NCBI GenBank assembly: GCA_030141605.1
Contig: JAQGDQ010000108.1
Span: forward strand, 126,001 to 190,000
Direction: 5' to 3'
Source of the DNA: Tubiluchus corallicola
Lineage: Eukaryota > Priapulida > Priapulimorpha > Priapulimorphida > Tubiluchidae
Length of the DNA: 64,000 nt
Shown one piece after another: positions 12,201-23,689 of the stretch (positions are counted from its first letter, which is position 1; each line of letters opens with the position of its first letter). A program made the translations under genes and the position numbers. The notes beneath the pieces are model-generated. The model made no database searches and had not been told where the DNA came from. It saw only the letters and a program-made list of their open reading frames with translations.

Positions 12201-12379
12201 CTACAAAAGTGAACTGAATCTGCTAATAGAATTGTATTTTCCGTTGTTACCTTCATTAAGATTGTTACCGCCACTTATTAATGTCACGAACTCGTGAATG
12301 GATTTTTACACTCCATATTTTAGAAATTCTTTGGTCGTATTATGATAAACTATAATGATGAAGCTCCAACGGGTATTTG
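9203..12379. other. Non-coding stretch between coiled-coil gene and GRL locus
   Basis: No gene is supported. Besides the fold-back element at 9962-10055, the interval has degenerate tracts built on GTCTGATCT/CAGATCAGA words (about 9610-9770 and 10070-10250). It also has a cluster of TTACGTAA/TTACATAA palindromic words (about 9446-9460 and 10370-10500). A degraded GACT/GACTAA array lies at about 11216-11425. The open frames here are short and low in complexity. Confidence 0.5.
9962..10055. repeat. Fold-back (MITE-like) element of about 94 bp
   Basis: The arms at 9962-9994 and 10022-10055 pair over about 33 bases with three mismatches. The outer end reads TTTCACAAAGCC and the inner part TTAACGACGT. 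Near-palindromic short elements of this kind are typical non-autonomous DNA transposons. The loop is under 30 bases. No coding sequence. Confidence 0.7.
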
Positions 12380-13275
12380 AGGTAAATATGTTGGCGTTGC
12401 AAATGCTAGGAGAGTCCGGTGAGTGGTAGCACAGCGCAGTTATGCACATAAAAGTAACAGTAAAATCGTTAATAGGTATTTAGGACCAGACAATAGGAAT
12501 ATACTACGCAGAGTATACGCAGTATATTCCATTCTGTGTTCAGAACAAATTGAGTATCTCTTACCAGAGAGAATAAAGGTGGCATAAACATGTATGATAC
12601 GCTTTCCGTCTAACTTTTTTCTGTGTCATTACAATGTTGTTCTGTAAGTATACTTACACTTACACAAAATAAATTTGGTAAGAACAGGTAACAAATAATA
12701 AAGGATTTTTCCTTCTGGCCTCTGTTAGTGGTTTGGTAATTTTAACAAGAAGTCGAGCAGTCTTTTCAATTATAACGCGAATCTCCTTGCCACGTGGGTT
12801 ATCCTTCCCGACTGCATGGAATAAAGTTAGTGAAGAGAAGGGCTGTCGTGGCTTCTATGAGATAACTATTGTTGTCGCGAGTATTGTCGTCAACCAGTTC
12901 TTTGTTGTGGCCTGCCTTCTTAGAAGTCTTACTGTCAAATGCTTAGAATCTTCATAATATGTGGGGATTAAAATTTCTACCCAAAGATTATCAATTGAGC
13001 TTGTATACCTTAATGTTATCAATGTCACTCTTTCTATTGGCCTAAAATCCAAAAACCTTTGTGAGCAGAATTTGCTTTCACCTGCGTAATCAGCTCGAAA
13101 TCATAGACAGACATGCTTGGCATGTCTTTAGTAGCAGCGCAGATTCTTCAGAAGTTATCGCTGCTGCTATTCAAAGACATGCAACACGAAGTTCGTTGTT
13201 ACGCGAATTTGATGGATTTTTTGGTTCTTTGCTTCTTAGCGTCATCTGCATCTATAACTACGATGTGATGGCTTC
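12380..13275 (+). pseudogene. Decayed gustatory-receptor-like (GRL) gene copy
   Basis: This is a broken paralogue of exon 1 of the GRL gene next door. Shared protein words include ILTR, FP(T/N)AWN, VSE(E/K)K, CFHL, and HA(T)R..LLREF(D/E)G. The promoter-proximal DNA (12421-12700) also matches 14622-14890. Relative to the intact copy it lacks about 400 bp (near 12704), which removes the N-terminal coding part. A one-base insertion near 12925 shifts the frame. The intact TTG codon at 'NALDL' reads TAG here (about 12945). After about 13260 similarity stops, and no later exons were found before the next copy. The damage is plainly seen; calling it dead is a strong inference. Confidence 0.8.
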
Positions 13276-14569
13276 GATAGTATGAGTACGACTTAAAAAT
13301 TGAGTTCATTACCTCTAATACCATATTATTTCAATTTATGAATCAGTTCAATATACTGTGCTGTGCTGTCTATTGAAATGCGAAGAGAGCGCCAACAGTA
13401 TAAGTTCATTTAACCACAATAAAAATTGCCATAACAGCAGTTAGGTGATCTTCTTGAGGACCATTTTTAGACTTTAGGATTATGCCATTATTAGCAGACC
13501 ACAAAGTGTACGGAACACCTGGGTAACGACGACCCCCTTCCCACTGGCTTCGTGCCTCTGCAACAGAATTATCTTCAACATTACTGTAATCACCCCTGAA
13601 TTAAACATTAAGAAATATAAGCAAAAAAAGGAAGAGGGCCGCACACAGTTTTTGCAAATCGAAGAACTAGCTAAAAATAAAATATACCGGAATACGTTTG
13701 GCGGTTTCTGTGTTTGTGTACAATTATGACGGAGGGAATGAGCGTCCTGAAATTCTGGCTACCGAGCAGCAGCCTGAGCTGATGACATTGATTGATAATT
13801 CAACTGTGATAATGCTGATAAAAATTTAGTGATACTGAAGTTAGGACAGTGTTGCTTTTGAGTGCCTGAGCATTTACTGTGAATAAGTTATCTCACTTCG
13901 AAAGATAAAATTTCATTTTACAAATTGTATTGTTTTCATTTCGAAACACACATATATGAGGGTAACATAATCTTTTCAGTGCTTAGTGCCTGTTCAAATC
14001 TTAATCTGGCCCGTTTCTGTTTCATCTGCAAGCACAGAAGGACTTGAAAGGCCAGCATGCTCACAAAACAACGGAAGAGAATGTTGCCTAAGGTAAATAG
14101 AATTACATATCAGAAAAAGTGCAGAAAAACGTTGACACATTTGGTGATTTTTGTCAGTAAGGAAAAGAATTGAAGAGAACTGAGCTTATGGGTACGAAGA
14201 AAAGTCACTCAGTAGACGAAGACCTAGCTGAGTAAACAAAAGTGACTCTGTTAACGTTTGTCGTATTCTTGTGAGTTTCATTTTGTTACTTACTGAAAGC
14301 CTGGAAGATGCTAAAATGGGCAATGTATTTAATGGTGACATTTGCGCCATCTGGTGCACGTTAAATGCACTTTTTTGGTTTAAACTACAAACGTTTGATC
14401 TTTTACTTTCCTACATTTTCAATACTAGTAGTATTGTGCTTTGAGGATATTCAAAAATACAAGTTTACAGCATAGGCAAGCTATATCCAGATATTATGGA
14501 TATGCACATAAAATCTACGGATTGAGGCTATGCATATGAATGTGAATTGTCATATTCTAAATAAATGAG
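13276..14569. other. Spacer between the two GRL copies, no gene seen
   Basis: About 1.3 kb with no convincing exon. I looked for the missing C-terminal GRL exons of the broken copy here and found none. No notable repeats. Confidence 0.5.
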
Positions 14570-15032
14570 GCAAATATGCTAGCGAGACCAGTGTATATAC
14601 TTGTGAGACAACATACTCCAGTGAGTGGCAGCAAAGTACAGCTGCGTACGTAAAAGTAACAGTAAAATCGTTAACAGATATTTAAGGCAAATTATATCTC
14701 TCTTACGTGCAGGGCACAGTGAATATGGTGGCATAAATAAGTATGACAAGCGATCCATTTCACATCTGTGTCACTACAGCTTCCTGTACGTATACAAACC
14801 AGATGTTCTGGGCTTCCATGTCATTACAATGCACTGTAAGTCTACATTCATAAAATAAATTTGATCAGAACAGGTGACGAAGAATGACAAATAATACGTG
14901 AGACAGGAACAAACACTGAAAACTGCAGATACTTGATGCTAATCACACACTAAAGCAGGCAAAAGAAAGGAGTTGAAAAAATGTGTGCAGTCGCTATGTT
15001 GAAAGAGCTGCAGAGTGAATGAGAAGTTCAAA

Positions 15033-16004
15033 ATGAAAATGCAAGAAAAGAAAAATAATAAAGATGAACGTGCGTGTCAAAGCAATGATATCACAGTTTT
15101 ATTCTTTTTCATGCAAGCTAATGGCTTAATGTTTGGAAGCGCATTGACTGGGTCAAGAATTAAATGTCTGCTCCTGCACATTTACAGCTCTGTTTGTTGT
15201 TGGGTCACCTGCTTCTTGACAGTGTGTAAAGTTGTCGATGCAGTGCTTTATAGTGAAAACAACTTTGACAGCTCTTCTTTGATGTCTGCATCGGCAATTC
15301 TTTCTTTCCTTCAGGCTTCTGCAAACGGCTTCATAATTTTGACAAGAAGTGGAGCAATCTGTTCACTTACAACACGAATAACCGCGTCATGCAAACCACC
15401 CTTCCCAAATGCTTGGAATGATGTTAGTGAAAAGAAGAGCTGCTGTGGCTGCTATGTGATGATTACTGTTATCACGATTATAGTCATGAATCAGCTCATT
15501 TTTGGAGTTTACTTTCTTAAATGTCTTGCGTCAAATGCTTTGGATCTTCATAAAATTATCGGATTAAAATTTCTACCCGAAGATTATCAATTGGCATTTG
15601 AATACTTAGTAGTCGTGAATGGGATGCTTTCTATAGCAGTAATACATTACCCCAAAGTTCTTGTGTTCAGCATTTGCTTTCACCTCTACAAGCAATTCCA
15701 AATTATAAATACAGATGCCCAGGATATCGTTAGTCGCAGTACAGATTCTTCAGAAATTATTAATGCTTTCACTCGAAGACACGCATCTCGGACTTTACTG
15801 TTACGCGAATTTGAGGGATTGTTTAGTCCTTTACTTCTTAGCATCATCTGCCTTGATATCGCTGGTGTGAGTTTCCACATTTATGCATTTTTTTCTGCAA
15901 CACTTGACAGTGGAATGTTTGCCATCTCATATGTTATATACATATTCGTTATAACATGCAGTTCCATTATTCTTATCGTCGGCTGCATAAGACTCCACGA
16001 AGAG
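15033..16004 (+). CDS. Gustatory-receptor-like (GRL) seven-TM protein, exon 1
   Basis: GRLs are seven-helix membrane proteins of the insect gustatory/odorant receptor superfamily; those in other invertebrates mostly have unknown ligands. This exon encodes six hydrophobic helices (roughly residues 44-68, 82-103, 140-165, 187-216, 263-287 and 295-319). A charged loop with SRSTDSSE and LLLREFEG lies before the fifth. The donor CACGAAGAG|GTTGGT is phase 0. Joined to exons 17221-17289, 18583-18672 and 20061-20186 it gives about 418 residues, normal for the family. The start is uncertain: ATG at 15033 is the first in frame. ATG at 15111 (followed by QANGLMFG) suits a GR N-terminus better, though it overlaps an acceptor-like TTTTTCATGCAAG. 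It is the intact member of a tandem pair whose other copy is at 12380-13275. The family call rests mainly on exons 3 and 4. Confidence 0.8.
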
Positions 16005-16050
16005 GTTGGTTCAAATCTATATTTAATTACTATGCTTAATTGAATGTGTA

Positions 16051-16058
16051 GAGGGAGG

Positions 16059-16139
<81 letters not shown>
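16051..16139. repeat. (GA)n microsatellite in GRL intron 1
   Basis: GAGGG units followed by about 38 GA repeats, starting 47 bp past the exon 1 donor. No coding meaning. Confidence 0.95.
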
Positions 16140-16140
<1 letters not shown>

Positions 16141-17220
16141 AGTTAGAGAGTATTAGATGCAAACAGCAGAACGGTACAATTAAAGTGGCTATCGCAGGAA
16201 CAGAACTGTGTATAGCTACGAACAGGGTGTTGTCTTGTCGTCACCATTGACACTGCCACTGCCACCGCCACCACCAGTACCAGCAGCACCAACGACATTA
16301 ATACCACTACTACTCTACATGAATAGGATAAACTAATATTTGCTTTAACGCAAGTGTAAATAATGTGGAAGCCAAAATTGGGGTGCTCCGGACAACTCGT
16401 AACTTTACGCACCTTTCGACGGCAGTATATTTTGAGTTTCGCTAATTGCAGCCAAATCGTTAAGTACACGTAATTGCGGTACTTGCATTACACCTAAATC
16501 GCTCACGCATGCGGACCCTAAGTACATATGCTTTGAGTGCTACGTGAATCGTGAGTTCCTTAAGCATACCTAAATCGTGCGTACGCACAAAGCGTATGCT
16601 CAGCACGGTATATGAATCCGAGTCCAAGACCTGAAAAAATACTTGTTTGACTCCTTCGACAAATTCAAAGCCATAGTTAAATATTTTGTATTAATTTGTA
16701 AACGACATCGCATCAAGGGGAAGAGTTGTTAATCTAAGATGTTACTGTCAGTTCAGTAAGTTTCTCCCAGTAAGTCCCTGTAATATCAAATTTATACTGT
16801 TTAAACAAAAATGTGGTTTTTACAATTCCTCCTCTTGCACTGAGTGCCGCATTCTTGAGGTTTTTGAAGTGGTAATGTTATGTTTTGAATTTAACAAAAG
16901 AATTATACAAAATAACATTTTGAGCTCTCGTTAGAAGATTTCATAAAAACATTTAGTTTCAGGTTTTCAGCACGCTTTCTGCTTAGAACAAGCATTGCTA
17001 AGAATTAGTCGAACACACCGCATTTTATAGTTGTTTTCTTCTGCCAGTCATGCCGGTGCGAAACTACAGTTTGAAATAACGAATTGTATTGTCGGCTGTT
17101 TGTTACCTCATCTGAACTTCCCGATTACGCATATTTTCATTATTAGTAAGTAAATTTTAAACGGAAACAGACACTTACTTCATTCTTACTGTGTTGAACA
17201 ATATTTATTTTTTTCTACAG

Positions 17221-17289
17221 GCCCACAAGTTGGTAGATATCTTACTTGGAATTGAAGCATCAAGGTTAGACCAAACGGGAAATTTTGAG
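17221..17289 (+). CDS. GRL gene, exon 2
   Basis: Acceptor TTTTTTTCTACAG, then 23 codons beginning AHKLVDILLG and ending QTGNFE, then donor GAG|GTATTT; phase 0 at both ends. In GR/GRL proteins this is the cytosolic stretch before TM7, usually 'A..v...L'. Size, phase and position all match the family's conserved small penultimate exons. Confidence 0.8.
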
Positions 17290-17804
17290 GTATTTTCCCT
17301 CATCTCAGGCTTTTCGCTTTTCCTGTGTGCAACGCGCATGCTTCAATACTATGAATGTTACATGATTGTGGTTGAGTATTTAGTTTATTTTTGCACTCTT
17401 TATATGTAGTGGCATGTATTTTAATTATATTAGTTTACAAAAATTATGATTGTGAAAACTGTTATGATGTTTTTTAATTACTAAGATAATTATAATTATT
17501 AAATGCATATGTCTTAACAACGTTAACATCATTTTATGCACACTGTTTCATAGAATGCATTCACATCCTAATGTTAGGCAAGAGAGCGTGTCTAAGAGAC
17601 GGCGCTTTAAAGTTGATAAGAATTTAGATTCTTATCTCGTCACAGCCCATTCACATTGAGCAAATCTTGTTGATGATTGCCGAATTATATAAAAACATTA
17701 GAGTTTGCAAGGATGTACTAGTTCTGGCAGGGCCTATATATTGCGTATTCAAAAGTGGTCGTTTAGATAAAAATTGTTGTTATTATTCACTTTTACAAAT
17801 ACGT

Positions 17805-18375
17805 AATGGAATTTAATTTTTGAAAGAAAACCTGACTCCAACTTAAACTGTTAAGAACAATCTACCCTATAAAATATTGAAAAAACATACTATCTTTTCA
17901 AGAATGACACGTTAAAGAATTATTATCCCATGACGTAATTTCTTGCGGCTAGTTCTTTCCTGTTGCTTGCATTTCACCATTCGCTAGTTAGGCAGGCACT
18001 AGTGGCCGCATCTGGGAAACACGTTGCACAAAACAGGCGTTCTACCTCTCAGTTTAGAGGTGTTCATTCGTGACGTGGTGCACATGTTCCAAAGCTCTTG
18101 CGTGAGTATATCACACTGCGTATTATACAGTAACACTGTATTTCAATTTTCTCTTTTGCAAACACGTGCTACACGCTCGTAGTATGTTTGTGCTGTTGAA
18201 AATTATGTTCAGTCGTGATGTGGTCACCAGTTGTGCTCGGCTGCCGTTAATTAAGTTGTTAACCTATTATTTAATAACCAGAAACGATTCGGCATTATTA
18301 TGTGTCTTGAAATGTATTCTTTTTTACCGTACTTCAAAATGGGGTAGGATATGAAAAATAATCTTGCTTTTCTTT
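17805..18375 (+). repeat. Dispersed repeat family 1, copy A
   Basis: About 570 bp, similar over its whole length to 23690-24310 (same strand) and, inverted, to 34815-35270 and 50075-50690. Shared words include AAAGAATTATT, CCATTCGCTAG, GCACTAGTG/GCGCTAGTG, GCAAACACGTGC, AAAATTATGTT and ATTATTTAATTA. The family encodes no clear protein; its best frame (around YYLITRN..AxLxVLKCIL) is conserved only patchily. It sits in GRL intron 2. A non-autonomous transposable element is the likeliest explanation. Confidence 0.75.
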
Positions 18376-18582
18376 AAATACGTATTTAACATTCAAATTA
18401 TGCGCTATCACGTTTGAGTATTTGAAGATTTTTAAAATTAGACATTATTTAGGATAGACAACATTTCGTAGTCAATTCTGGGATTTCTACAATTTTTAGT
18501 TTTTTTACACATTCAATGAAAACATTATATCCGTTCATGATTTATTACACAACAATGATCATTTTGGCTTCTTTTATTAAAG

Positions 18583-18672
18583 GTAAATAGATTTGCGACT
18601 CGCCTTGCAAACTCTCCAGTTGGAGTTACTACAATGAACTTCTTTCTCATCAATAGGAATTTCGCGGCCGGG
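18583..18672 (+). CDS. GRL gene, exon 3 (GC-AG donor)
   Basis: Acceptor CTTCTTTTATTAAAG, then 30 codons including FATRLANSPVGV and TTMNFFLINRNFAAG. This matches the 'T..GFF.i.r..l' pattern that precedes TM7 in gustatory receptors. No GT donor fits; the exon ends GGG|GCAAGT, a textbook GC donor. Both ends are phase 0. Found by splice logic, since the open frame around it is short. Confidence 0.75.
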
Positions 18673-18890
18673 GCAAGTATATTTAAAATAGTCCGGTGTA
18701 TAAATATATGTCTGTTAAAATCTTGACTCTACAATAACTTTATTGGTTGCAGTGAAATCATTATTGGTTAAGAACCTCCCACGTTTGTGTGCTTTCGTTG
18801 CCATTGTTCTTAACCTTGATGAAAATAAATTATGACTGTGATATTTCGACAACGACGATGGCGTCCCACAGTTACCATAATGCCAATAAC

Positions 18891-19003
18891 GATAACGATG
18901 ATAATGATGATGATGATGATGACGACGACGACGATATGATGATGATGACGACGATATGAGGATGATGATGATGATGATGACGATAATAATGATGATGATG
19001 ATG
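18891..19003. repeat. (GAT/GAC)n trinucleotide tract
   Basis: Interrupted GATGAT/GACGAC array in GRL intron 3. Confidence 0.9.
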
Positions 19004-19540
19004 CAGTTTATGTTTTTGAATTAGCCAAAGTCTCTGGGAGAATTTTTCCAAGGTTCAGTAGACTACTGCATCTCAAAATTGATCATCTGTTGTTTTACAT
19101 TCTTACAGTCTTACTGTCCCAGTAAAGATTTTCGATAATGTTTAATTCTTCCTTCTTTGTGCAAAAATACGCTACGATAAACTATACGTTTAATAATTTT
19201 TGGCTAGGTAATACATGTATGTAATACAGAGTAAGGCTGATCTTAGGTTACTCACATACAATTTCTTTGCAAATTGTTTCATTTGCAACATGATAAATAG
19301 ACAACAATGCTCTGTATACAAGGCAAGTCAAATTTTAGTGATGAATTTTGTAAATTGTTTGTTAAATTTATTTACTGCTGAAAAGTCGTATTTTTGGGTC
19401 ACAACCACTCCACGACTTTCAAAGGTCTTTTGGTATAGTATATATCTCAAAGATTTCGGGTTTCTATGTCAGTTATTAACGGTAATAATAATAAAGTAAT
19501 TTGTCGCTCACTTCTACTGTTTGGTTATTTTAATTAGAAT

Positions 19541-19556
19541 TGAGAAAGAAGAGAGA

Positions 19557-19646
<90 letters not shown>

Positions 19647-19676
19647 GAGAGAGAGAGAGAGAGAAATGAGGAGAGA
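19541..19676. repeat. (GA)n microsatellite
   Basis: Interrupted GA array with GACA and GAAA variants in GRL intron 3. Confidence 0.95.
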
Positions 19677-19788
19677 TTTCTGAATGACAATTTTTTTGTG
19701 TTTTGTTCTCTGAATATATAAACATATTGAAAGCTTACAGCAAACCAAATCTTTGTTACATATACATTACGTACACATGTAAATTACA

Positions 19789-19790
<2 letters not shown>

Positions 19791-19838
<48 letters not shown>

Positions 19839-19974
19839 AATATGTATATATATATATAACATACATATATGCAATATACAATATATATATTTTAATTTGT
19901 GTTGTATATATATAACGTATAAATACATATGTACATGTAAACTACATTTATATTATACATATTCAATATATATG
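19791..19974. repeat. (AT)n tract with flanking palindromic AT words
   Basis: About 20 AT units, then degenerate ATATGTATA words. The words TACACATGTAAATTACATT and TACATGTAAACTACATT flank it as an imperfect direct repeat. It lies about 90 bp before the last GRL exon. Confidence 0.9.
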
Positions 19975-20060
19975 TAACACAGATTTGATTCGCTGTAACC
20001 TTATTATTTCTTATCATGACTGTTGTCTTTTTCATTGCGTGAATGTTTTTCTTTTTGCAG

Positions 20061-20186
20061 ATTTTGAGCGCCTTATTGACTTACATCATTCTCATTGCGC
20101 AGTTTAAAGACACACCACCGACCACCTGTTTTTGTCCACTGCAATTCCAGGATCAGGAAAATACAACTGCAGCGATATTACCATAA
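20061..20186 (+). CDS. GRL gene, terminal exon with TYhhhhhQF motif
   Basis: Acceptor TTTTTCTTTTTGCAG, then 41 codons and TAA. It opens ILSALLTYIILIAQFK, the diagnostic TM7 signature (TY, five hydrophobics, QF) of the gustatory receptor superfamily. A short 25-residue cysteine-containing cytosolic or luminal tail follows. Phase 0 as in the other introns. Three phase-0 introns near the C-terminus are a known ancestral feature of insect Gr genes. Confidence 0.85.
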   Translation: MLSALLTYIILIAQFKDTPPTTCFCPLQFQDQENTTAAILP

Positions 20187-21194
20187 GGATTGCAATTTGA
20201 CATTCAGAGTTAGCCAAGCAGTTGAAAGTTGAAAGAGAACAATCAACCAATTAATTGTGATGTCGTTACCTTTATCTTTTTCTTTTCTAGTTTATATAGA
20301 TATTAGGTGTTGAGTATTCTTGTTCAGCACACAAGAGATTCAGAAATTAGAATGTGGAAATGAACTTACGCCCATAAGCCCTAGCTGAAATTTTCAGTTA
20401 CCGCATATCGGTCTAATCGGAAAATTATGAAATTAACAGTTAGTAGAAACGACTATTATGGGTGGTGCGTCTTTTGCCAGTCTTGCTTTTCTGTATAGAT
20501 GAGTGCAACATTCAAACACAAAAAAATTAAACAGCGTTTCAGGCTTATTAGGAGGTGTTATATATGAAACACTACTAACACGAAAATTCTGTCACTAATC
20601 TCAAAATTTAAAAGTATGTATTCGACAGTTTTGATCAGCAGTAAAATTGATCAAACTTTCTTGTAAAATGTTCATATATTTCAATCTATATTACGTCAAC
20701 CTACTTTTAATATTTATGTATCTATACTTATATGTTACGTTATGTATACTTATATTGTATTATATTTCCAATCAATTACTTTTTCTTCTAATATTATACA
20801 TGACACATATAATACTATACATACATAATACTATGCATAAATTTCTAATATGTAAGGTAACAAGTCTGTCATTACATTATTGTATTGTTAATTTATTTTT
20901 ATTATCGTTACTAGGATCACTTTTGGTAGCCTTAATAAGCTAAATATAAGTACAAATTTACTAAAATACTACTTTCAGAAGTTAAATATATGAACAGAAG
21001 AACTTTTTATAGCCGTTATTTGCGTCCACATATAAAAGTTTTAATGTTAAATAATTTTCTTTCTTTTGAATTAAATAGTAAACGCTTTTAGTAAATCTCA
21101 GTGTGTTTAAAATCATCCGCATAGTTTCACTGTGTACACTGTACAGACGCTTGGTGAATGATGACAGAGTTACGGATCGCTCGTAAAGACACTA

Positions 21195-21295
21195 AAAGTT
21201 ATTATTATCCGAATGTCACGATATATGCCTGACGAGAGAAGTTAAGTAACACTGAGCTTAGCTAGTACATAGATGGGTCACTACTGTGACTACTG
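21195..21295 (+). pseudogene. 5S-rRNA-like relic
   Basis: GAGAAGTTAAGTAACACTGA followed by TTAGCTAGTACATAGATGGGT closely tracks the middle of metazoan 5S rRNA (GAAGTTAAGC, GGTTAGTACTTGGATGGG, which includes internal promoter box C). The flanks have lost the full 120-nt fold, so it is either a decayed 5S gene or the head of a 5S-derived SINE. Confidence 0.5.
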
Positions 21296-22311
21296 CAACT
21301 TGGACGAATTTTTCAGCCATTCTGCTTCCGACAATTTACCTCTCGGGAAAAAGAAGCATTGCATCAATTACAAATTGAACTTGTGTAAAAATAGATGTGA
21401 CTGTCACCATGCGGTTACGCAGCTTTTGCCATTTATCCGTCCTTTTTCGTCTGACAAACAAAATCATTTTTTAGTTTTCCTATTTTCTCAAAGAGGCTCT
21501 GCTTTTCTTCTTCCTAAACAGTAGAAAATCGAACCGAATCTAAGCAGTAAATCTCTGCCATTGGATTTCTTAATTGGCCATCTCAGGTGTGATAGAGGGA
21601 CGGTGTAATTAAAGGGGTGGTTAATGACCCGTCGGCGTCATTGTCTACAATGTTTGTAATCCAAATGATGCATATTTATTAGAGATTTTAGGGCAAGTCG
21701 AAAGCGGATAAATAGGGACGACTCTTGATTTGGTGTAGCCGATCCCATTGTCCTCACTTTTTATTATGTATGGAAGTGATTTGTGACAGGGCGGTGGACA
21801 CGTTATCCGCTTGTTACGTCTACACTAATGATTTCCATAGTCACGTTGAGTCGTTGATGCACACATTATGCAATATAATATAACGTAATATAATTTTATT
21901 ACATTTTGCTGTATTTTTGGCACTTTAAAATTAATATTATTTCTACAATTACCGCCGCAATATAGACCCCAATATACTACATATTAGTTATTAAATTACG
22001 GCAATTAAATCTGCTGCTAATTTTACTAAAATACCCATTATTTAAGCACTTTAAAAAGTGTTTAATTGCAAATATTAATAAAACTATGTGCCATTTAATG
22101 TGTTTAATTATGTGTTTCTCATTTATTTAATAAAATAGAAAAAATTAAAAACAATGCGTTAATGACTAGTTGCGCAGTAAATTGCTGTTCTGAAATAACA
22201 GTTTTTACTTATTATAATCTCAAATCTAAGTCAACAGAGAACGCTGGTCAAACTACAATCTTACTACAATCAGCGTTTCCGTTCTTATTTTGCTACGTTG
22301 AAAACATTTTT

Positions 22312-22312
22312 A

Positions 22313-22357
<45 letters not shown>

Positions 22358-22430
22358 CATTGTTATTATTACTATTATTATTATTATTATTACTATTACT
22401 ATTACTATTATTATAATAATTATTATTATT
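22312..22430. repeat. (TTA)n microsatellite
   Basis: TTA array with CTA/TCA interruptions; AT-rich simple sequence. Confidence 0.95.
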
Positions 22431-23468
22431 GAGATCGAGTGAGCTTAAAAATAAAGCAGATATCATTTTAAATTATGCATTTTAACGTTTGCCGTTTTTT
22501 TCAATGTACGAAAGCTATTTCGTTTATTTATTTGCATCAGTTTTTACCAACCAATTAAGGCATAATGAAGGCATCGAACAAGAAAACGTTAAATAATATA
22601 AAAGTATGAAAGAAAGAAAAAGACAAGTAAGTACATACACAAAGACATACCTACACCAACACAAAAGAAAAGAATCAATTCCATAGCCTACTTTGGTGTA
22701 CAATTACTGTTTTCTTTCTATAATTTGAACCTTTAAAAGAAAACTTAATTTATATTATCTTTATTATAATATTGTTCTATATTATTATTATTCATATTAA
22801 TTTACATTATATTAAACAATTTATATTTAAAAGCAACCAACTTAATGAAATGCTGTAGCAATCTTTTGAGCAATGCTTCACAATTTCAGCTACAAACAAC
22901 GAAACTGATACCTACAATGCAGCTACTATAATTTAGATACAACAGTACATAAAGAGTTACTTTTGTTAGTTAGTTCTTATTTAGTTAGTTAGTTAATTTT
23001 TACTGACTGATTTTATTTTTGACAGGCCAAGAATTTTTTCCACAAAAACCTTACTTTGACACAAACTGTGAAAATTTATAGCATATATACACATATGCAT
23101 ATGTGTGTATATAACAGGCCATCACGGAATCACAGTTTTCTGCATACACAAATTACTATTATTATTATTATATTACGTATGAATAAGGTTCGATCCTGGT
23201 ACAATGAAGTGAACCAATGCGAATTTATCTCTCTCGTGATCCTAAAATATCACTCAAAATTTAGGAATTTGTTGAGCTGTTCTTTCTTATTTTGACTGAG
23301 CGATGAAATAGGCACTTTAAAATTTAAAGAAATAAAATTGCACATAAGAGACGGTTTATTATAAAGCACTAGAACCAAACTGCACTCTTAATTTTTGTTA
23401 TTTATTTTGTTTTGATTATTTGTTTAGCTTCAGGCTGTTGCTTTGTTCAGTATTTAATGTTTTTTCAG

Positions 23469-23531
23469 GTCGTATTATCAGGCATCGTGATAGCAATCGT
23501 TTTCTTTACGGTACTTAAGGGCAGTCACTGA
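23469..23531 (+). pseudogene. Orphan terminal-exon-like segment with one TM helix
   Basis: After a good acceptor (TTAATGTTTTTTCAG) there are 20 in-frame codons to TGA. They encode VLSGIVIAIVFFTVLKG, one hydrophobic helix. Phase, length and the LS...K spacing recall the terminal GRL exon (ILSALLTYIILIAQFK), but the TY and QF residues are missing. It could be a decayed duplicate of that exon, an alternative last exon, or chance. Confidence 0.3.
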
Positions 23532-23689
23532 AAATGATACCACTTTGCTCACGAGCTGATTAACAGCTTTCAGAATAATTGCACCGGTCACGTGTCACAG
23601 TCACGTGTCTTGAGAGTATAATTATCTCAGAGAAAGTGTTATCATCACTATGGAAGCTTAGATATGGATATAAGCCACTTCTCGCAATT

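Larger units (their letters stand above)
20187..23468. other. Non-coding stretch 3' of the GRL gene
   Basis: No gene supported. It contains a 5S-rRNA-like relic near 21195-21295, a (TTA)n tract at 22312-22430 and otherwise AT-rich unique sequence. No canonical AATAAA was noticed close behind the GRL stop. Confidence 0.5.

Noticed and set aside
19215-19499. Additional GRL exon in intron 3
   Set aside because: Hydrophobic but without acceptor/donor pairing or GR motifs; exon 3 at 18583-18672 fits instead.
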